A stretch of 64,000 bases of DNA, from the NCBI RefSeq assembly GCF_014534645.1, contig NZ_JACVQF010000162.1, forward strand, positions 48,046-112,045, given 5' to 3'. Source of the DNA: Streptomyces griseicoloratus (lineage in GTDB: Bacteria > Actinomycetota > Actinomycetes > Streptomycetales > Streptomycetaceae). Of the stretch, positions 33,427-41,939 are shown piece after piece. Each line of letters opens with the position of its first letter. The first letter of the stretch is position 1. A program made the translations under genes and the position numbers. The notes beneath the pieces were generated by a model. The model ran no database searches. It saw only the letters and a program-made list of their open reading frames with translations, and was not told where the DNA came from.

Positions 33427-33960
33427 TCAGGGCCGGTGTATGGCGCCCATGGCCCTCGGGAAGGTCGCCGGGTCGCCCTCGAAGCCGTGGACGCCCGCGT
33501 GGAACGACCATGCGCCGGTTTCGTCCCGGACGAACTCCGCGACCGTCGCCGCGGTCGCCCCGGGAACGGAAGCGAAGTCGTCCTCGGCCAGGTCGGTGTA
33601 GCCCTCACGGATGCGCAGACCGGGTCCGGTCACGTCGGCGAAGGTGCGCTCGCCGGAGCGCTGCTGGATGGCGACGCCGACCACCACGCGCGCGTACCGG
33701 GGGTCGAGCCTGTCGAGCTCCAGCGTCATGACCTCGTCGTAGCCGAAGCCCTTGCCGTCCTTGCTGTCCCGGTTGAGGTAGATGGTGCCGTCGGGGGAGC
33801 GGCTGTCGAAGTGCACCACATAGGAGGGGTCGCCGTGCGGATCGCTCGCCGGATAGGTCCCGGCGACGAGATCCAGATCGGCCGACGGCTGCCCCGCCGG
33901 ACTCGGATCCCACCTGAGCGCGACCTCGACCTTGCGGATCCCCTTGCTGAGGGCGTTCAC
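33427..33960 (-). CDS. TerD-family protein (single TerD domain)
   Basis: 177 residues from GTG 33960, with GGGGAAG a few bases upstream. One TerD domain covers the protein: KVEVALRWDPSP, SYVVHFDSRSPDGTIYLNRD, EVMTLELDRLDPRYARVVVG, and ADVTGPGLRIREGYTDLAE. Family members bind calcium through an acidic loop; here that loop reads NRDSKDGKGFGYDE, so the acidic ligands are partly changed. TerD proteins occur in tellurite, stress and phage-conflict loci and in Streptomyces development. It stands alone between an NTF2-like gene and a DUF4937 gene, with no other ter gene visible. Confidence 0.85.
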   Translation of the reverse strand: MNALSKGIRKVEVALRWDPSPAGQPSADLDLVAGTYPASDPHGDPSYVVHFDSRSPDGTIYLNRDSKDGKGFGYDEVMTLELDRLDPRYARVVVGVAIQQRSGERTFADVTGPGLRIREGYTDLAEDDFASVPGATAATVAEFVRDETGAWSFHAGVHGFEGDPATFPRAMGAIHRP

Positions 33961-34118
33961 AGACTTCCCCTTCCCCGGTCACCCGCCCTGCCCGTCCACG
34001 TCAACTGCCGAGCAGTGACGGCCGGTTGTCCATCCTGCCATGCGCGCGGGCGCCCATGAGGGCAAGAGGTCCGGCGGACAGTGACCGGCGCCACGTTCCC
34101 TGGCCTTACCATGGCGCG

Positions 34119-34724
34119 GTGCTGGTCAAGTGGATTCGCTGCACCGTGGTGGACCGCCGCGGTTTCGAGCGGGGGCAGCGGAAGTGGGCGGGGCTTCTGG
34201 GAGAGCCGGGGTTTCGCGGGCAGGGCGGGGGCTGGAGCCGTGGGCGGCCGGATGTGGCGCACGTCTTCGCCTTCTGGGAGAGCCGTGCCTTCTACGACTC
34301 GTTCATGGCCCGCTCCCACGACCGGCTCGCCTCGGCGCAGTCGGGCACCTTCAAGGACGCCCAGGTCAGACTCTTCGACCATCGATTCGACGTGAAGACC
34401 GGATTCGAACCGCGATTCACGGACGCCGATCTGCTGCGGGTGGCGCTCTGCCGTGTCCACGAGGCACGGGCCGAGCACTACGTGCTCATGCAGGAGAAGG
34501 TCTGGAATCCCGCGATGGCCGGCTCGCCGGGCATGGTCCGCGGGCTGTTCGGCGAGGCGCCGGGGAACGAGTACCTGGTGCTGTCGATGTGGCGGTCGGC
34601 CGCCGAGCACGGCAAGTACCGCACCGAGCGGGTGGAGCGCCTCGCCCTGCGTGCCCAGACCGAGGCGGACATCGCGGCCCTCACGGGAGACATCGTGGAG
34701 CTGGAACCGGCCTGGACGGTCTGA
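34119..34724 (+). CDS. DUF4937 (YdbC-like) protein
   Basis: 201 residues. It opens with VKWIRCTVVDRRGFERGQRK and has two related halves containing VAHVFAFWESRAFYDSFM and NEYLVLSMWRSAAEHGKYRT. Both halves look like ferredoxin-like (ABM/stress) barrels that pair to make one pseudo-dimer. Proteins of this type bind small molecules or heme, but no ligand histidine stands out. GTG 34119 has no Shine-Dalgarno; TACCAT at 34107-34112 sits six bases upstream, which fits a leaderless transcript. Function unknown. Confidence 0.8.
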   Translation: MLVKWIRCTVVDRRGFERGQRKWAGLLGEPGFRGQGGGWSRGRPDVAHVFAFWESRAFYDSFMARSHDRLASAQSGTFKDAQVRLFDHRFDVKTGFEPRFTDADLLRVALCRVHEARAEHYVLMQEKVWNPAMAGSPGMVRGLFGEAPGNEYLVLSMWRSAAEHGKYRTERVERLALRAQTEADIAALTGDIVELEPAWTV

Positions 34725-34868
34725 CGTCCCGGTCCGCCCGGAGCCGGCGCCGGAACCTTGTCCGTCCGGACCGGCCGCCCGGGGCCGACGCGTGGAATGG
34801 TGTGACCTACGCCGTATGGGGCCCGTACGAATGCTCGGTTCCCGCCCCGGTCGATCTAGGGTTGTCAC

Positions 34869-35528
34869 ATGGCACGACCACGGCGCATCGTCCTTGTCCG
34901 GCACGGCGAGTCGACGGGCAATATCGACGACACCGTGTACGAGCGCGAACCCGACCACGCACTGGGCCTGACCGAGCGGGGCCGGCGGCAGGCCGAGGAG
35001 ACGGGCGGAAGGCTGCGCGAGCTGTTCGGCCGTGAACGCGTCAGTGTCTACGTCTCCCCGTACCGCCGGACGCACGAGACGCTGCGCGCCTTCCGGCTCG
35101 ACCCCGAGCTGATACGCGTCCGGGAGGAGCCCCGGCTGCGCGAGCAGGACTGGGGCAACTGGCAGGACTGCGACGACGTGCGTCTGCAGAAGGCGTACCG
35201 CGACGCCTACGGCCACTTCTTCTACCGCTTCGCCCAGGGCGAGTCCGGGGCCGACGTCTACGACCGGGTCGGCGGCTTCCTGGAGAGCCTGTTCCGCAGC
35301 TTCGAGGCCCCCGACCATCCGCCGAACGTGCTGCTGGTGACCCATGGTCTGGCCATGCGGCTGTTCTGCATGCGGTGGTTCCACTGGACGGTCGCGGAAT
35401 TCGAGTCGCTGTCGAACCCGGGGAACGGGGAGACCCGGATGCTCGTTCTGGGGGACGACGGCAAGTACACGCTTGACCGGCCCTTCGAGCGCTGGCGAGA
35501 TCCGGAACCCTACGGGATCACCGGCTAG
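34869..35528 (+). CDS. Histidine phosphatase (phosphoglycerate mutase-like)
   Basis: 219 residues. The catalytic RHGE motif is at residues 11-14 (VLVRHGESTGN), the second arginine region is YVSPYRRTHETLRAF, the acid/base glutamate region is REQDWGNWQD, and the second histidine is in LLVTHGLAMRLF. All four key elements of branch 1 are present. Substrate is unclear; the family covers phosphoglycerate mutases, phytases and sugar phosphatases. TAGGGT at 34857-34862 lies six bases before the ATG and there is no ribosome site, so it is probably leaderless. An ADP-ribosylglycohydrolase gene follows after 12 bp. Confidence 0.92.
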   Translation: MARPRRIVLVRHGESTGNIDDTVYEREPDHALGLTERGRRQAEETGGRLRELFGRERVSVYVSPYRRTHETLRAFRLDPELIRVREEPRLREQDWGNWQDCDDVRLQKAYRDAYGHFFYRFAQGESGADVYDRVGGFLESLFRSFEAPDHPPNVLLVTHGLAMRLFCMRWFHWTVAEFESLSNPGNGETRMLVLGDDGKYTLDRPFERWRDPEPYGITG

Positions 35529-35540
35529 AGTGGCAGGGCG

Positions 35541-36449
35541 ATGACCGCTCCTTCATCTCCCGACGTGCGCCTGGACCGGGCCCTGGCCAGCCTGCGTGGA
35601 CTCTCGGTCGGGGACGCGCTGGGCTCACAGTTCTTCGTGCCCGTGAACTATCCACTGCTGAAGCGCCGCGAGCTGCCCCCCGGGTCCTGGCAGTGGACGG
35701 ACGACACGGAAATGGCCTGCTCCGTGGTCGCCGTCCTGGCCGCCCACCACCGCATCGACCAGGACGCACTGGCGCGGTCCTTCGCCGAGCACCACGACTT
35801 CGACCGGGGCTACGGTCCGGCGGTCAACCGGCTGCTGCGGCTGGTCCGGGAAGGCGGCGACTGGCGTGAGCTCGCCGCCCAACTGTTCAACGGCCAGGGC
35901 TCCTGGGGCAACGGCGCCGCGATGCGCATCGCGCCCCTGGGCGCCTGGTACGCGGACGACCCCGAGCAGGCGACGCATCAGGCCGAGATCTCGGCCTACC
36001 CCACGCACCAGCATCGCGAGGCGGTGGTGGGCGCCATGGCCGTAGCCGCGGCTGCCGCACTAGCAGCGGCTCCCGACGGCCCGCCCGGTGCCGAGGCGCT
36101 CCTCGACGGGGTGATCGGGCTGGTACCGGCGAAGAGCGCGGTCGGCGCGGGGCTGCGGCGGGCCCGGGACATGCTGGACTACGGCGACGCGGCCACGGTC
36201 GCGGCCGTACTGGGCTGTGGGAGGCGTACCACCGCCCACGACACGGTTCCCTTCGCTCTCTGGTCGGCCGCGCGAGCCCTCGGTGACTACGAGCACGCCT
36301 TCTGGACGACCGCCCAGGTCGGCGGGGACGTGGACACGAACTGCGCCATCGTGGGCGGGGTGGTCGCGTCGGGCCGGCCGGGGGCGCCTCCGGCTGAATG
36401 GCTGGAGCGGACCGAGGCGCTGCCCGGCTGGCTGACCGCGACCCGCTGA
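35541..36449 (+). CDS. ADP-ribosylglycohydrolase family protein
   Basis: 302 residues. Signature dinuclear magnesium motifs are visible: SWQWTDDTEMACSVV near residue 50 and GGDVDTNCAIVGG near 255, plus GNGAAMRIAPLG. The family removes ADP-ribose from proteins or nucleic acids or opens related glycosides. ATG at 35541 comes 12 bp after the phosphatase stop; TAGAGT overlaps that stop codon and could be a -10. The pair may form one unit handling phospho-ribosyl compounds, which is inference. Confidence 0.9.
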   Translation: MTAPSSPDVRLDRALASLRGLSVGDALGSQFFVPVNYPLLKRRELPPGSWQWTDDTEMACSVVAVLAAHHRIDQDALARSFAEHHDFDRGYGPAVNRLLRLVREGGDWRELAAQLFNGQGSWGNGAAMRIAPLGAWYADDPEQATHQAEISAYPTHQHREAVVGAMAVAAAAALAAAPDGPPGAEALLDGVIGLVPAKSAVGAGLRRARDMLDYGDAATVAAVLGCGRRTTAHDTVPFALWSAARALGDYEHAFWTTAQVGGDVDTNCAIVGGVVASGRPGAPPAEWLERTEALPGWLTATR

Positions 36450-36820
36450 CTCCGGCCGTCGGCACTCTCCGTGCATGGCGGGAACTCTGTGTGACCGCCT
36501 GTGCGTTGTCGTGACATCCGCTGTGCGAGGCATGGGGCCTGCGCAGGACGGGACCGTCACGAGGGGGTGGCATGGAGGTGCCGCTTGTTCCGGCTGTTGT
36601 GCTGCTCTTCGCGGCGCTGATCGTCCTGCTGGCCGTGCGCCGTCTCGCCCAGCGAGGTCCGCGAGCCCCGTGGGTGTCGTCGGCTCGGGTCCCCCACCCG
36701 TTGCCGCCGCAGGGCGGTGCGGGGTCACGTCCCGCCGTCGCGGGTCGGCGGGGGAGACGCCGACGGGGTGCCATGACGCCCGTCGGCGGGCCCGCGCCGA
36801 CCCGCAGTACGCCGCTCCCC
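36450..36820. other. Intergenic region with a possible remnant of a small membrane protein gene
   Basis: 371 bp between convergent genes. ATG at 36572 follows AGGGGG by five bases and begins with a clear transmembrane helix (VPLVPAVVLLFAALIVLLAV), but the frame then turns into basic low-complexity sequence and runs antisense through the exporter gene without a stop. It may be a small gene that has lost its end, or chance. No terminator hairpin was found. Confidence 0.35.
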
Positions 36821-38368
36821 TCAGCCCATGCCGGGTCCGGCCGAGCCGGCCAGGGCGTCCAGGTCGCTCTTGCGGACCCGGATCACCAGCCAGGCGGTGG
36901 CGATCGCGAGGACGGCCATCGCGGCAGCCGGGACGAAGGCGGCCGAAATGCCCTGCGCCAGCACGTCGTGCCCCCAGGGAGCGGGCAGTTGGTGCGTCCT
37001 GGCGAACTCCGCCTTCTGTTCCGGCGAGCCGTTGGCGAGGAAGTCCGGCAGTTGCTTCTCCCCCTCGTCCCTGCTCGCCGTGCCGAAGACGGTCGTCAGA
37101 ATGGCCAGGCCGATCGATCCGCCGACCTGCTGCGTGGCATTGAGCAGCCCGGACGCCGCACCGGCCTCGTGCTGGGCGACCCCGGAGACCGCGGTGAGCG
37201 TCAGCGTCACGAAGTTCAGGCCCATGCCGAAGCCGAATATCAGCATCGGACCGAGAACGCCGCCGACGTAGGAGCTGTCGGAGCTGATGAGCGCCTGCCA
37301 GGCCAGCCCGACCGCCGCCAGCGTGGAGCCCACGAGCATGAACGGCTTCGGGCCGAACACGGGCAGGAACCGCTGCGACAGACCGGCGCCGAGCGCGATC
37401 ACCACCGTGACCGGCAGGAAGGCGAGGCCGGCCTCGATCGGGCTGTAGCCCAGCACGTTCTGGACGAACAGCACGATGTAGAAGAACATGCCGAACATCG
37501 CCGCGGCCAGGCTCAGCATGATCACATACGTGCCGGAGCGGTTGCGGTCGGCGAACATCCTCAGTGGGGTGATCGGTTCCTTGGCCCGGGACTCGATGAG
37601 CGCGAAGGCCACGAGCAGGACCACCGCGGCGCCGAAGGACCCGATCGTCAGGCCGTCCCGCCAGCCCTCTTCCGCGGCGCGGATGAAGCCGTAGACGAGG
37701 GACGCCATACCCGCCGTCGAGGTCACCGCCCCGGCGATGTCGAAGCGGCCGGAGTGCCGCTCGGACTCGCTGATGTACAGCGGTGTGAGCACGGCGATCA
37801 GCACGCCGATCGGCACGTTGACGAACAGCACCCAGCGCCAGTCGAGCCACTCGGTGAGCATGCCGCCCGCCAGCAGACCGATGGCGCCACCACCCGCCGA
37901 GACGGCCGCGAAGACGCCGAAGGCCCGGTTCCGCTCCGGGCCCTCGGGGAAGGTGGTGGTGATCAGTGCCAGCGAGGTGGGCGACGCGATCGCTCCGCCT
38001 ACGCCCTGCAGGACGCGTGCGGCCAGCAGCTGCCAGGGTTCCTGGGCGAATCCACCGAGCAGCGAGGCGAGGGTGAACAGCAGGATGCCGGACATGAAGA
38101 CCCGGCGCCGGCCGAGGATGTCACCGGCCCGGCCGCCGAGCAGCAGCAGGCCGCCGAAGGTGAGTGTGTAGGCGCTGACGACCCACGTGAGGTCGGTGGT
38201 GCTGAACTTGAGCGCGTCTTGAATGTGCGGGAGGGCGATGTTCACAATCGTCGCGTCGAGTACCACCATGAGTTGGCAGGCGGCGATGACCGTGAGTGCG
38301 ATGCCGGGATGCCCCTCCCGGCGGGCCGCCCCTGGTTTCTGGCCTTGGAGCAACGGAGAGGTTGTCAC
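36821..38368 (-). CDS. DHA2-type (14-TM) MFS drug exporter
   Basis: 515 residues. Proton-driven multidrug efflux pump type. It opens LTVIAACQLMVVLDATIVNI (motif D1 of the 14-TM group), has motif A GGRAGDILGRRRVF and motif C region GVGGAIASPTSLALI. Fourteen hydrophobic segments can be counted. GTG at 38368 has GGGGGA about seven bases upstream. It diverges from a TetR gene; the promoter (TTGACG, 18 bp, TTCACT) overlaps one of two identical-arm operators, so the pump is very likely repressed by that regulator and induced by its own substrate. Confidence 0.93.
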   Translation of the reverse strand: MTTSPLLQGQKPGAARREGHPGIALTVIAACQLMVVLDATIVNIALPHIQDALKFSTTDLTWVVSAYTLTFGGLLLLGGRAGDILGRRRVFMSGILLFTLASLLGGFAQEPWQLLAARVLQGVGGAIASPTSLALITTTFPEGPERNRAFGVFAAVSAGGGAIGLLAGGMLTEWLDWRWVLFVNVPIGVLIAVLTPLYISESERHSGRFDIAGAVTSTAGMASLVYGFIRAAEEGWRDGLTIGSFGAAVVLLVAFALIESRAKEPITPLRMFADRNRSGTYVIMLSLAAAMFGMFFYIVLFVQNVLGYSPIEAGLAFLPVTVVIALGAGLSQRFLPVFGPKPFMLVGSTLAAVGLAWQALISSDSSYVGGVLGPMLIFGFGMGLNFVTLTLTAVSGVAQHEAGAASGLLNATQQVGGSIGLAILTTVFGTASRDEGEKQLPDFLANGSPEQKAEFARTHQLPAPWGHDVLAQGISAAFVPAAAMAVLAIATAWLVIRVRKSDLDALAGSAGPGMG

Positions 38369-38391
38369 TATGGGTCCCCCAGAAATGGCTT

Positions 38392-38421
38392 AGTGAACGA
38401 TCGCGTTCACTGTTGCGTCAA
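38392..38421 (-). promoter_or_regulatory. Promoter of the MFS exporter
   Basis: On the minus strand TTGACG (38416-38421) and TTCACT (38392-38397) are separated by 18 bp. The -10 and spacer lie inside operator 1, a standard repression geometry. Confidence 0.65.
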
Positions 38422-38458
38422 CGGTAGTGACTCTCCGACAGTGAACGCAAGCGTTCAC
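38393..38458. promoter_or_regulatory. Twin TetR operators GTGAACG-N4-CGTTCAC
   Basis: Operator 1 at 38393-38410 (spacer ATCG) and operator 2 at 38441-38458 (spacer CAAG) have identical 7-bp arms GTGAACG/CGTTCAC. Centres are 48 bp apart, between the divergent exporter and TetR genes. Confidence 0.88.
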
Positions 38459-38551
38459 TTATGCCGTCGTCGCGTGCCGGTCCCCCGTTGTGGCTGCGCG
38501 GCGCCCCCTTTCCCCGGAATCCCCCGCTTTCTGTTCCCTGGAGACATCCGA

Positions 38552-39172
38552 ATGGCTACTTCGCACTGGGCGGCCGCCTCCGCCCAGACGGGCTCCCGCC
38601 GGCGTGGTGCGGTGCTCGAGCGCGCGATCCTCGACGCCGCCCTGGAGCAACTCGGCACCGTCGGCTGGAACGGTCTGACGATGGAGGGTGTGGCCGCCGG
38701 CGCCCAGACGGGCAAGGCGGCGGTCTACCGGCGCTGGCCGTCAAAGGAGGATCTCGTCGCGGACGCGCTGCGGGCCGGTCTGCCGCGCTTCGACACGGTT
38801 CCCGATCTCGGGAGCGTGCGCGAGGACCTGCTCGCGCTGTGCCGTCGGGCGCGCGACGCGATGTTCTCCCGTCCCGGATTCGCCCTCCGGTCGGTGATTC
38901 ACGAATGCGACAGCATGCAGGCGGAGCGCTTCCATGGCGTGATCTTCGAGGGGGTCGTCGAGCCGACCATCGCGATGCTCCGCGACGTCATCACCCGCGG
39001 AATCGAGCGTGGTGAGGTGCGGCGCGACGCGGCGAACGGCTGTGTCTTCGATGTCGTACCGGCGATGATGATGTACCGCTCGAAGGTGTGCGGAAGTGAA
39101 TGGAACGACCAGGAGATCGAGGAGATGATCGACCGGCTGATGGTTCCGCTGCTGAGGCCCGACCACGGCTGA
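38552..39172 (+). CDS. TetR-family regulator of the adjacent exporter
   Basis: 206 residues. HTH in the first 70 residues: AVLERAILDAALEQLGTVGW, then MEGVAAGAQTGKAAVYRRWP and SKEDLVADALR. The C-terminal domain (from about 80) resembles TetR_C_16/AcrR-like ligand domains (GFALRSVIHECDSMQAERFH). ATG 38552 follows GGAG by eight bases. The leader from operator 2 to the start is about 90 bp. Role: repressor of the MFS pump and of itself through the twin operators (inference from layout). Confidence 0.9.
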   Translation: MATSHWAAASAQTGSRRRGAVLERAILDAALEQLGTVGWNGLTMEGVAAGAQTGKAAVYRRWPSKEDLVADALRAGLPRFDTVPDLGSVREDLLALCRRARDAMFSRPGFALRSVIHECDSMQAERFHGVIFEGVVEPTIAMLRDVITRGIERGEVRRDAANGCVFDVVPAMMMYRSKVCGSEWNDQEIEEMIDRLMVPLLRPDHG

Positions 39173-39252
39173 TCCCGGGATGCCTTCGGCATGGGCGACG
39201 CTGGGGGACCGGGTGTCGCGAGAGGAACAGGGCGGCGTAGGCTAAGGGCGCC

Positions 39253-39954
39253 ATGCCGTACGAACCACCTACTCACACCGTCGAGCGCTCCCTTCGCGCA
39301 ACGACCGGAGCGAAGATCATTGCCGGTGTCGACGAGGTGGGGCGCGGCGCCTGGGCCGGCCCGGTGACCGTCTGCGCGGCGATCACCGGACTGCGTCGGC
39401 CGCCGGCGGGCCTCACCGACTCCAAGCTGCTGACCGTCAAGCGACGCAACGAACTCGCCGCGGAACTGCAGCAGTGGGTGACGTCGTATGCCCTGGGCCA
39501 CGCCTCCCCGGAGGAGATCGACGACCTGGGGATGACCGCCGCGCTGCGACTGGCAGCGGTGCGTGCTCTGGAGAGTCTGCCGGTCCGCCCCGACGCCGTC
39601 ATCCTCGACGGCAAGCACGACTATCTCGGGGCTCCCTGGAAGGTTCGTACGGTGATCAAGGGCGACCAGTCGTGTGTGGCGGTCGCTGCCGCCTCGGTGC
39701 TCGCCAAGGTCCAGCGCGACAAAATGATGGCCGAACTGGGTATCGACCATGCAGACTTCGGTTTTGCGGACAACGCCGGGTATCCGTCGCCCGTGCACAA
39801 GGCCGCACTGGAGGAGCGGGGCCCCACCCCGTACCACCGGTTGTCGTGGGCGTATCTTGATGCGCTGCCCCAGTGGCGGCACCTCAAGAAGGCCCGCAGC
39901 TGGGCGGAGGGAAGCGTTCCGGAGATCGAGGGCCAGCTCGGCTTCGATTTCTGA
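39253..39954 (+). CDS. rnhB: Ribonuclease HII
   Basis: 233 residues. It removes single ribonucleotides and RNA primers from DNA duplexes. Metal ligands appear in [15 protein letters not shown] (Asp and Glu near 26-27) and AVILDGKHD; the GRG substrate motif is intact, as are TDSKLL and [16 protein letters not shown] at 39253; TAGGCT at 39238-39243 could be its -10. The extra N-terminal 20 residues before KIIAGVDE are common in Streptomyces. It precedes a proline-rich protein on the same strand by 68 bp. Confidence 0.95.
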   Translation: MPYEPPTHTVERSLRATTGAKIIAGVDEVGRGAWAGPVTVCAAITGLRRPPAGLTDSKLLTVKRRNELAAELQQWVTSYALGHASPEEIDDLGMTAALRLAAVRALESLPVRPDAVILDGKHDYLGAPWKVRTVIKGDQSCVAVAAASVLAKVQRDKMMAELGIDHADFGFADNAGYPSPVHKAALEERGPTPYHRLSWAYLDALPQWRHLKKARSWAEGSVPEIEGQLGFDF

Positions 39955-40005
39955 CGGTTCCGTTCGCGCATACGTGCCACCCGCCGACGCGAGCCGCACC
40001 AACGT

Positions 40006-40019
40006 TTGATAAATATCAA
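40006..40019. promoter_or_regulatory. AT-rich palindrome upstream of a 210-residue protein
   Basis: TTGATA and TATCAA arms around AA, only three bases before the ATG at 40023. Eleven of its 14 bases are A or T in a very GC-rich genome. Probably an operator or a core promoter element. Confidence 0.55.
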
Positions 40020-40022
40020 CTC

Positions 40023-40655
40023 ATGCCTCTCATTCCCGAGGAGCCTCAGATTCACGAGAGTGCCCAGGGTCCCCGCGCCACGCCGGCCAGCGGCCGCACC
40101 GCGCCGACCCCTCGCCCCGTACCCGGCCCCCGTCCCGCGGCCCCGCCGCGCCCCGGTCGTCCCGGCCCGCTCCGGCCGGCGCCGCCGGTGCAACGTACGT
40201 CGCGTGACGCCGCCACGGCCAAACCCGGACCGTCGGGTCCGGCCGCTCCCGCCGCCTCCGCGGCCACCCCGCAGATCCAGCTGATCCCGGCCTCGCCCGA
40301 AGGCGCGCTCGACGCCGCCGAGGAAGCGGTCGACCTGCTGCTGGAGTCGGGTCGTGCCCCGGGCGACGTCCTGGTGATCACCACCGGTGAGCCGCACCCG
40401 TGGGCCACCCATGAGCTGTCCTTCGGCGACGCCGCCTACTGGGCGCAGCACGACGCCGGCGACGACGTCTTCTACGCGGACGCCGCCGTCGCGGAGCGTG
40501 CCTCCTCGCGGTCCGTGGTCGTGGTCGCGATCAACGGTGGTTCCGAAGACGCTGCCGTCACCGCCCTGTCCCTGGCCCACTCCCGGGCCGGTGCCCTGCT
40601 GATCGTCTGCGGTGACCCGCAGCGCATCAACTCCGTGCTGGGCGCGGGCGTCTGA
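40023..40655 (+). CDS. Protein of unknown function with proline-rich N-terminus
   Basis: 210 residues. The first 80 or so are a disordered Pro/Ala/Arg-rich region; the remaining 130 form an alpha/beta domain with alternating strands and helices (GALDAAEEAVDLLLESGRAP, GDVLVITTGEP, SVVVVAINGGSEDAAVTALS, GALLIVCGDPQRINSVLGAG). The strand ending IVCGDPQRI recalls nucleotide-binding folds, but there is no P-loop. No ribosome site precedes the ATG; an AT-rich palindrome sits immediately upstream. The gene follows rnhB and may be co-transcribed. I do not recognise a family. Confidence 0.75.
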   Translation: MPLIPEEPQIHESAQGPRATPASGRTAPTPRPVPGPRPAAPPRPGRPGPLRPAPPVQRTSRDAATAKPGPSGPAAPAASAATPQIQLIPASPEGALDAAEEAVDLLLESGRAPGDVLVITTGEPHPWATHELSFGDAAYWAQHDAGDDVFYADAAVAERASSRSVVVVAINGGSEDAAVTALSLAHSRAGALLIVCGDPQRINSVLGAGV

Positions 40656-40984
40656 GCAGGCTCCGTCGCACCCGGAGAACGCCGGGGTGACGTAGGGACC
40701 GCCGTGCCGGCATCCGCGCGGTGGCGGCTTTGGTGTGCCTCGGTGGCCGAGGTGGTCCGGGGCGGGGTGCCCCACTTCCTCGGTGCCGCGCCACCGGCGA
40801 CGTCGTCAAGCGGCGGCCGGCGGTCGTTGCGGCTCCGAGGGGCCTGGTGGCACACGGGGACTTCTTGCGTGCTGTACGGCAGGCGCGCCGCGGCGTCACC
40901 GGTGTGTGCCGGGGAGTCGGGGCAGACGTGCCGTGCGGAAGGCGACCGGCGTGCGGGGCCGGCCGGGCGCTGAGCCGCGGACGC
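40656..40984. other. Intergenic region between convergent genes
   Basis: 329 bp. A rightward open frame (40704-40973) has no ribosome site and an implausible composition. No clear terminator stem was found, although convergent genes usually share one. Nothing else recognised. Confidence 0.4.
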
Positions 40985-41599
40985 TCAGCGAGCCGCCGCG
41001 CGGCGCAGCACGTCCGAGGCGACGCCGCCGGTGCGCGGCGGCGGGGGCGGTGCCTCCGACGTGGCGAACGGTTCCGGCGTCGACTCCGCGTTGGGCCGGC
41101 GCCCGCCGCGACCCTCGCCGAGGACCTGCCAGCCGTCACGGGTCAGCGTGATGTAGGCCCCGCAGCGCAGCCCGTGCAGTGTGCACGCGTCCCGCAGCCC
41201 CCACATCCATGCGCCGTCCTCCTCCGTCCAGCGCGCATCGCCGTCGCGGCAGTAGACCAGTACGGCTGTGCGCACGGGAGTGCGGCGCCGCAGGTCGTGC
41301 GGGATGACCCGGCGCAGCTGGGCGAGCAGGACGTTGCGGAACATCCACCCGTCGGCCGAGGTCGGACGACTGGTGAACGAGGCGCTCGCGCGCAGCCGTT
41401 CGTCGGGATCGAGCACGGCCACGATCGCGGTCGCGGGCTTGGGGTCGTGCCGGGAGTGGAGTCCGCTGACGACCTCCCGGGGATTGCGCAGCAGTGGTAT
41501 CCCGGCGGCGGCCCACTCCGCCGGTTCGAGCATGCGAGTGGTGGAAGCGGCGGACGACGACAACGATGCCGCCGAGGACGGAGCGAATCCGAAGGTCAC
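40985..41599 (-). CDS. Protein of unknown function downstream of recQ
   Basis: 204 residues from GTG 41599, with GGGAGGA three bases upstream. The centre is a compact alpha/beta domain (ATAIVAVLDPDERLRASASF, GWMFRNVLLAQLRRVIPHDL, VRTAVLVYCRDGDARWTEED, ACTLHGLRCGAYITLTRDGW). The C-terminal 40 residues are proline- and arginine-rich. The pattern looks like a RadC- or Fic-independent small enzyme or binding domain, but I cannot assign it. It lies on the same strand as recQ, 340 bp downstream, a gap that holds its own likely promoter. Confidence 0.75.
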   Translation of the reverse strand: MTFGFAPSSAASLSSSAASTTRMLEPAEWAAAGIPLLRNPREVVSGLHSRHDPKPATAIVAVLDPDERLRASASFTSRPTSADGWMFRNVLLAQLRRVIPHDLRRRTPVRTAVLVYCRDGDARWTEEDGAWMWGLRDACTLHGLRCGAYITLTRDGWQVLGEGRGGRRPNAESTPEPFATSEAPPPPPRTGGVASDVLRRAAAR

Positions 41600-41939
41600 G
41601 TTCCTCCCTTCGGCTACGCGCCCATACTGCGGGCGGGGTCGGATTCGGGGAGCGCGCACCGCAGTGAAGCCCTACCGGGATCACGGACGAGCCGTGCGGG
41701 GAGCGGACTTCAATTCTTCCTGTCGAACTTGGATGCGGCAACGAGCAATTGGGACCGGCGACCCTTATCGGACGATGTGCGTTCTATATCCCTACCCAGG
41801 CCGTCGCCGAGTGACGCCCGCGGCCTCGTCCCACGAGTCCTCTCACCGTGCGGTGCGTGACACCACCCGCGGCGGTACGGGACGCCTGCGGTGAGGCGCC
41901 TGCGGTGAGGCGTCGGCGGTGTGAGCCGCTTGGCGCCGA
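41600..41939. other. Intergenic region between recQ and the downstream gene
   Basis: 340 bp. It contains an unusually A/T-rich patch (about 41710-41800) for this genome. On the minus strand it reads TCCGATAAGG, like the -10 of sigma-WhiG promoters (GCCGATAA), but no TAAA is found at the right distance. It is the probable promoter region of the 204-residue gene. Confidence 0.4.

Noticed and set aside
40704-40973. 89-codon open frame after the 210-residue protein
   Set aside because: No ribosome site, atypical Trp/Cys/Ser/Arg composition, and position in a convergent gap.
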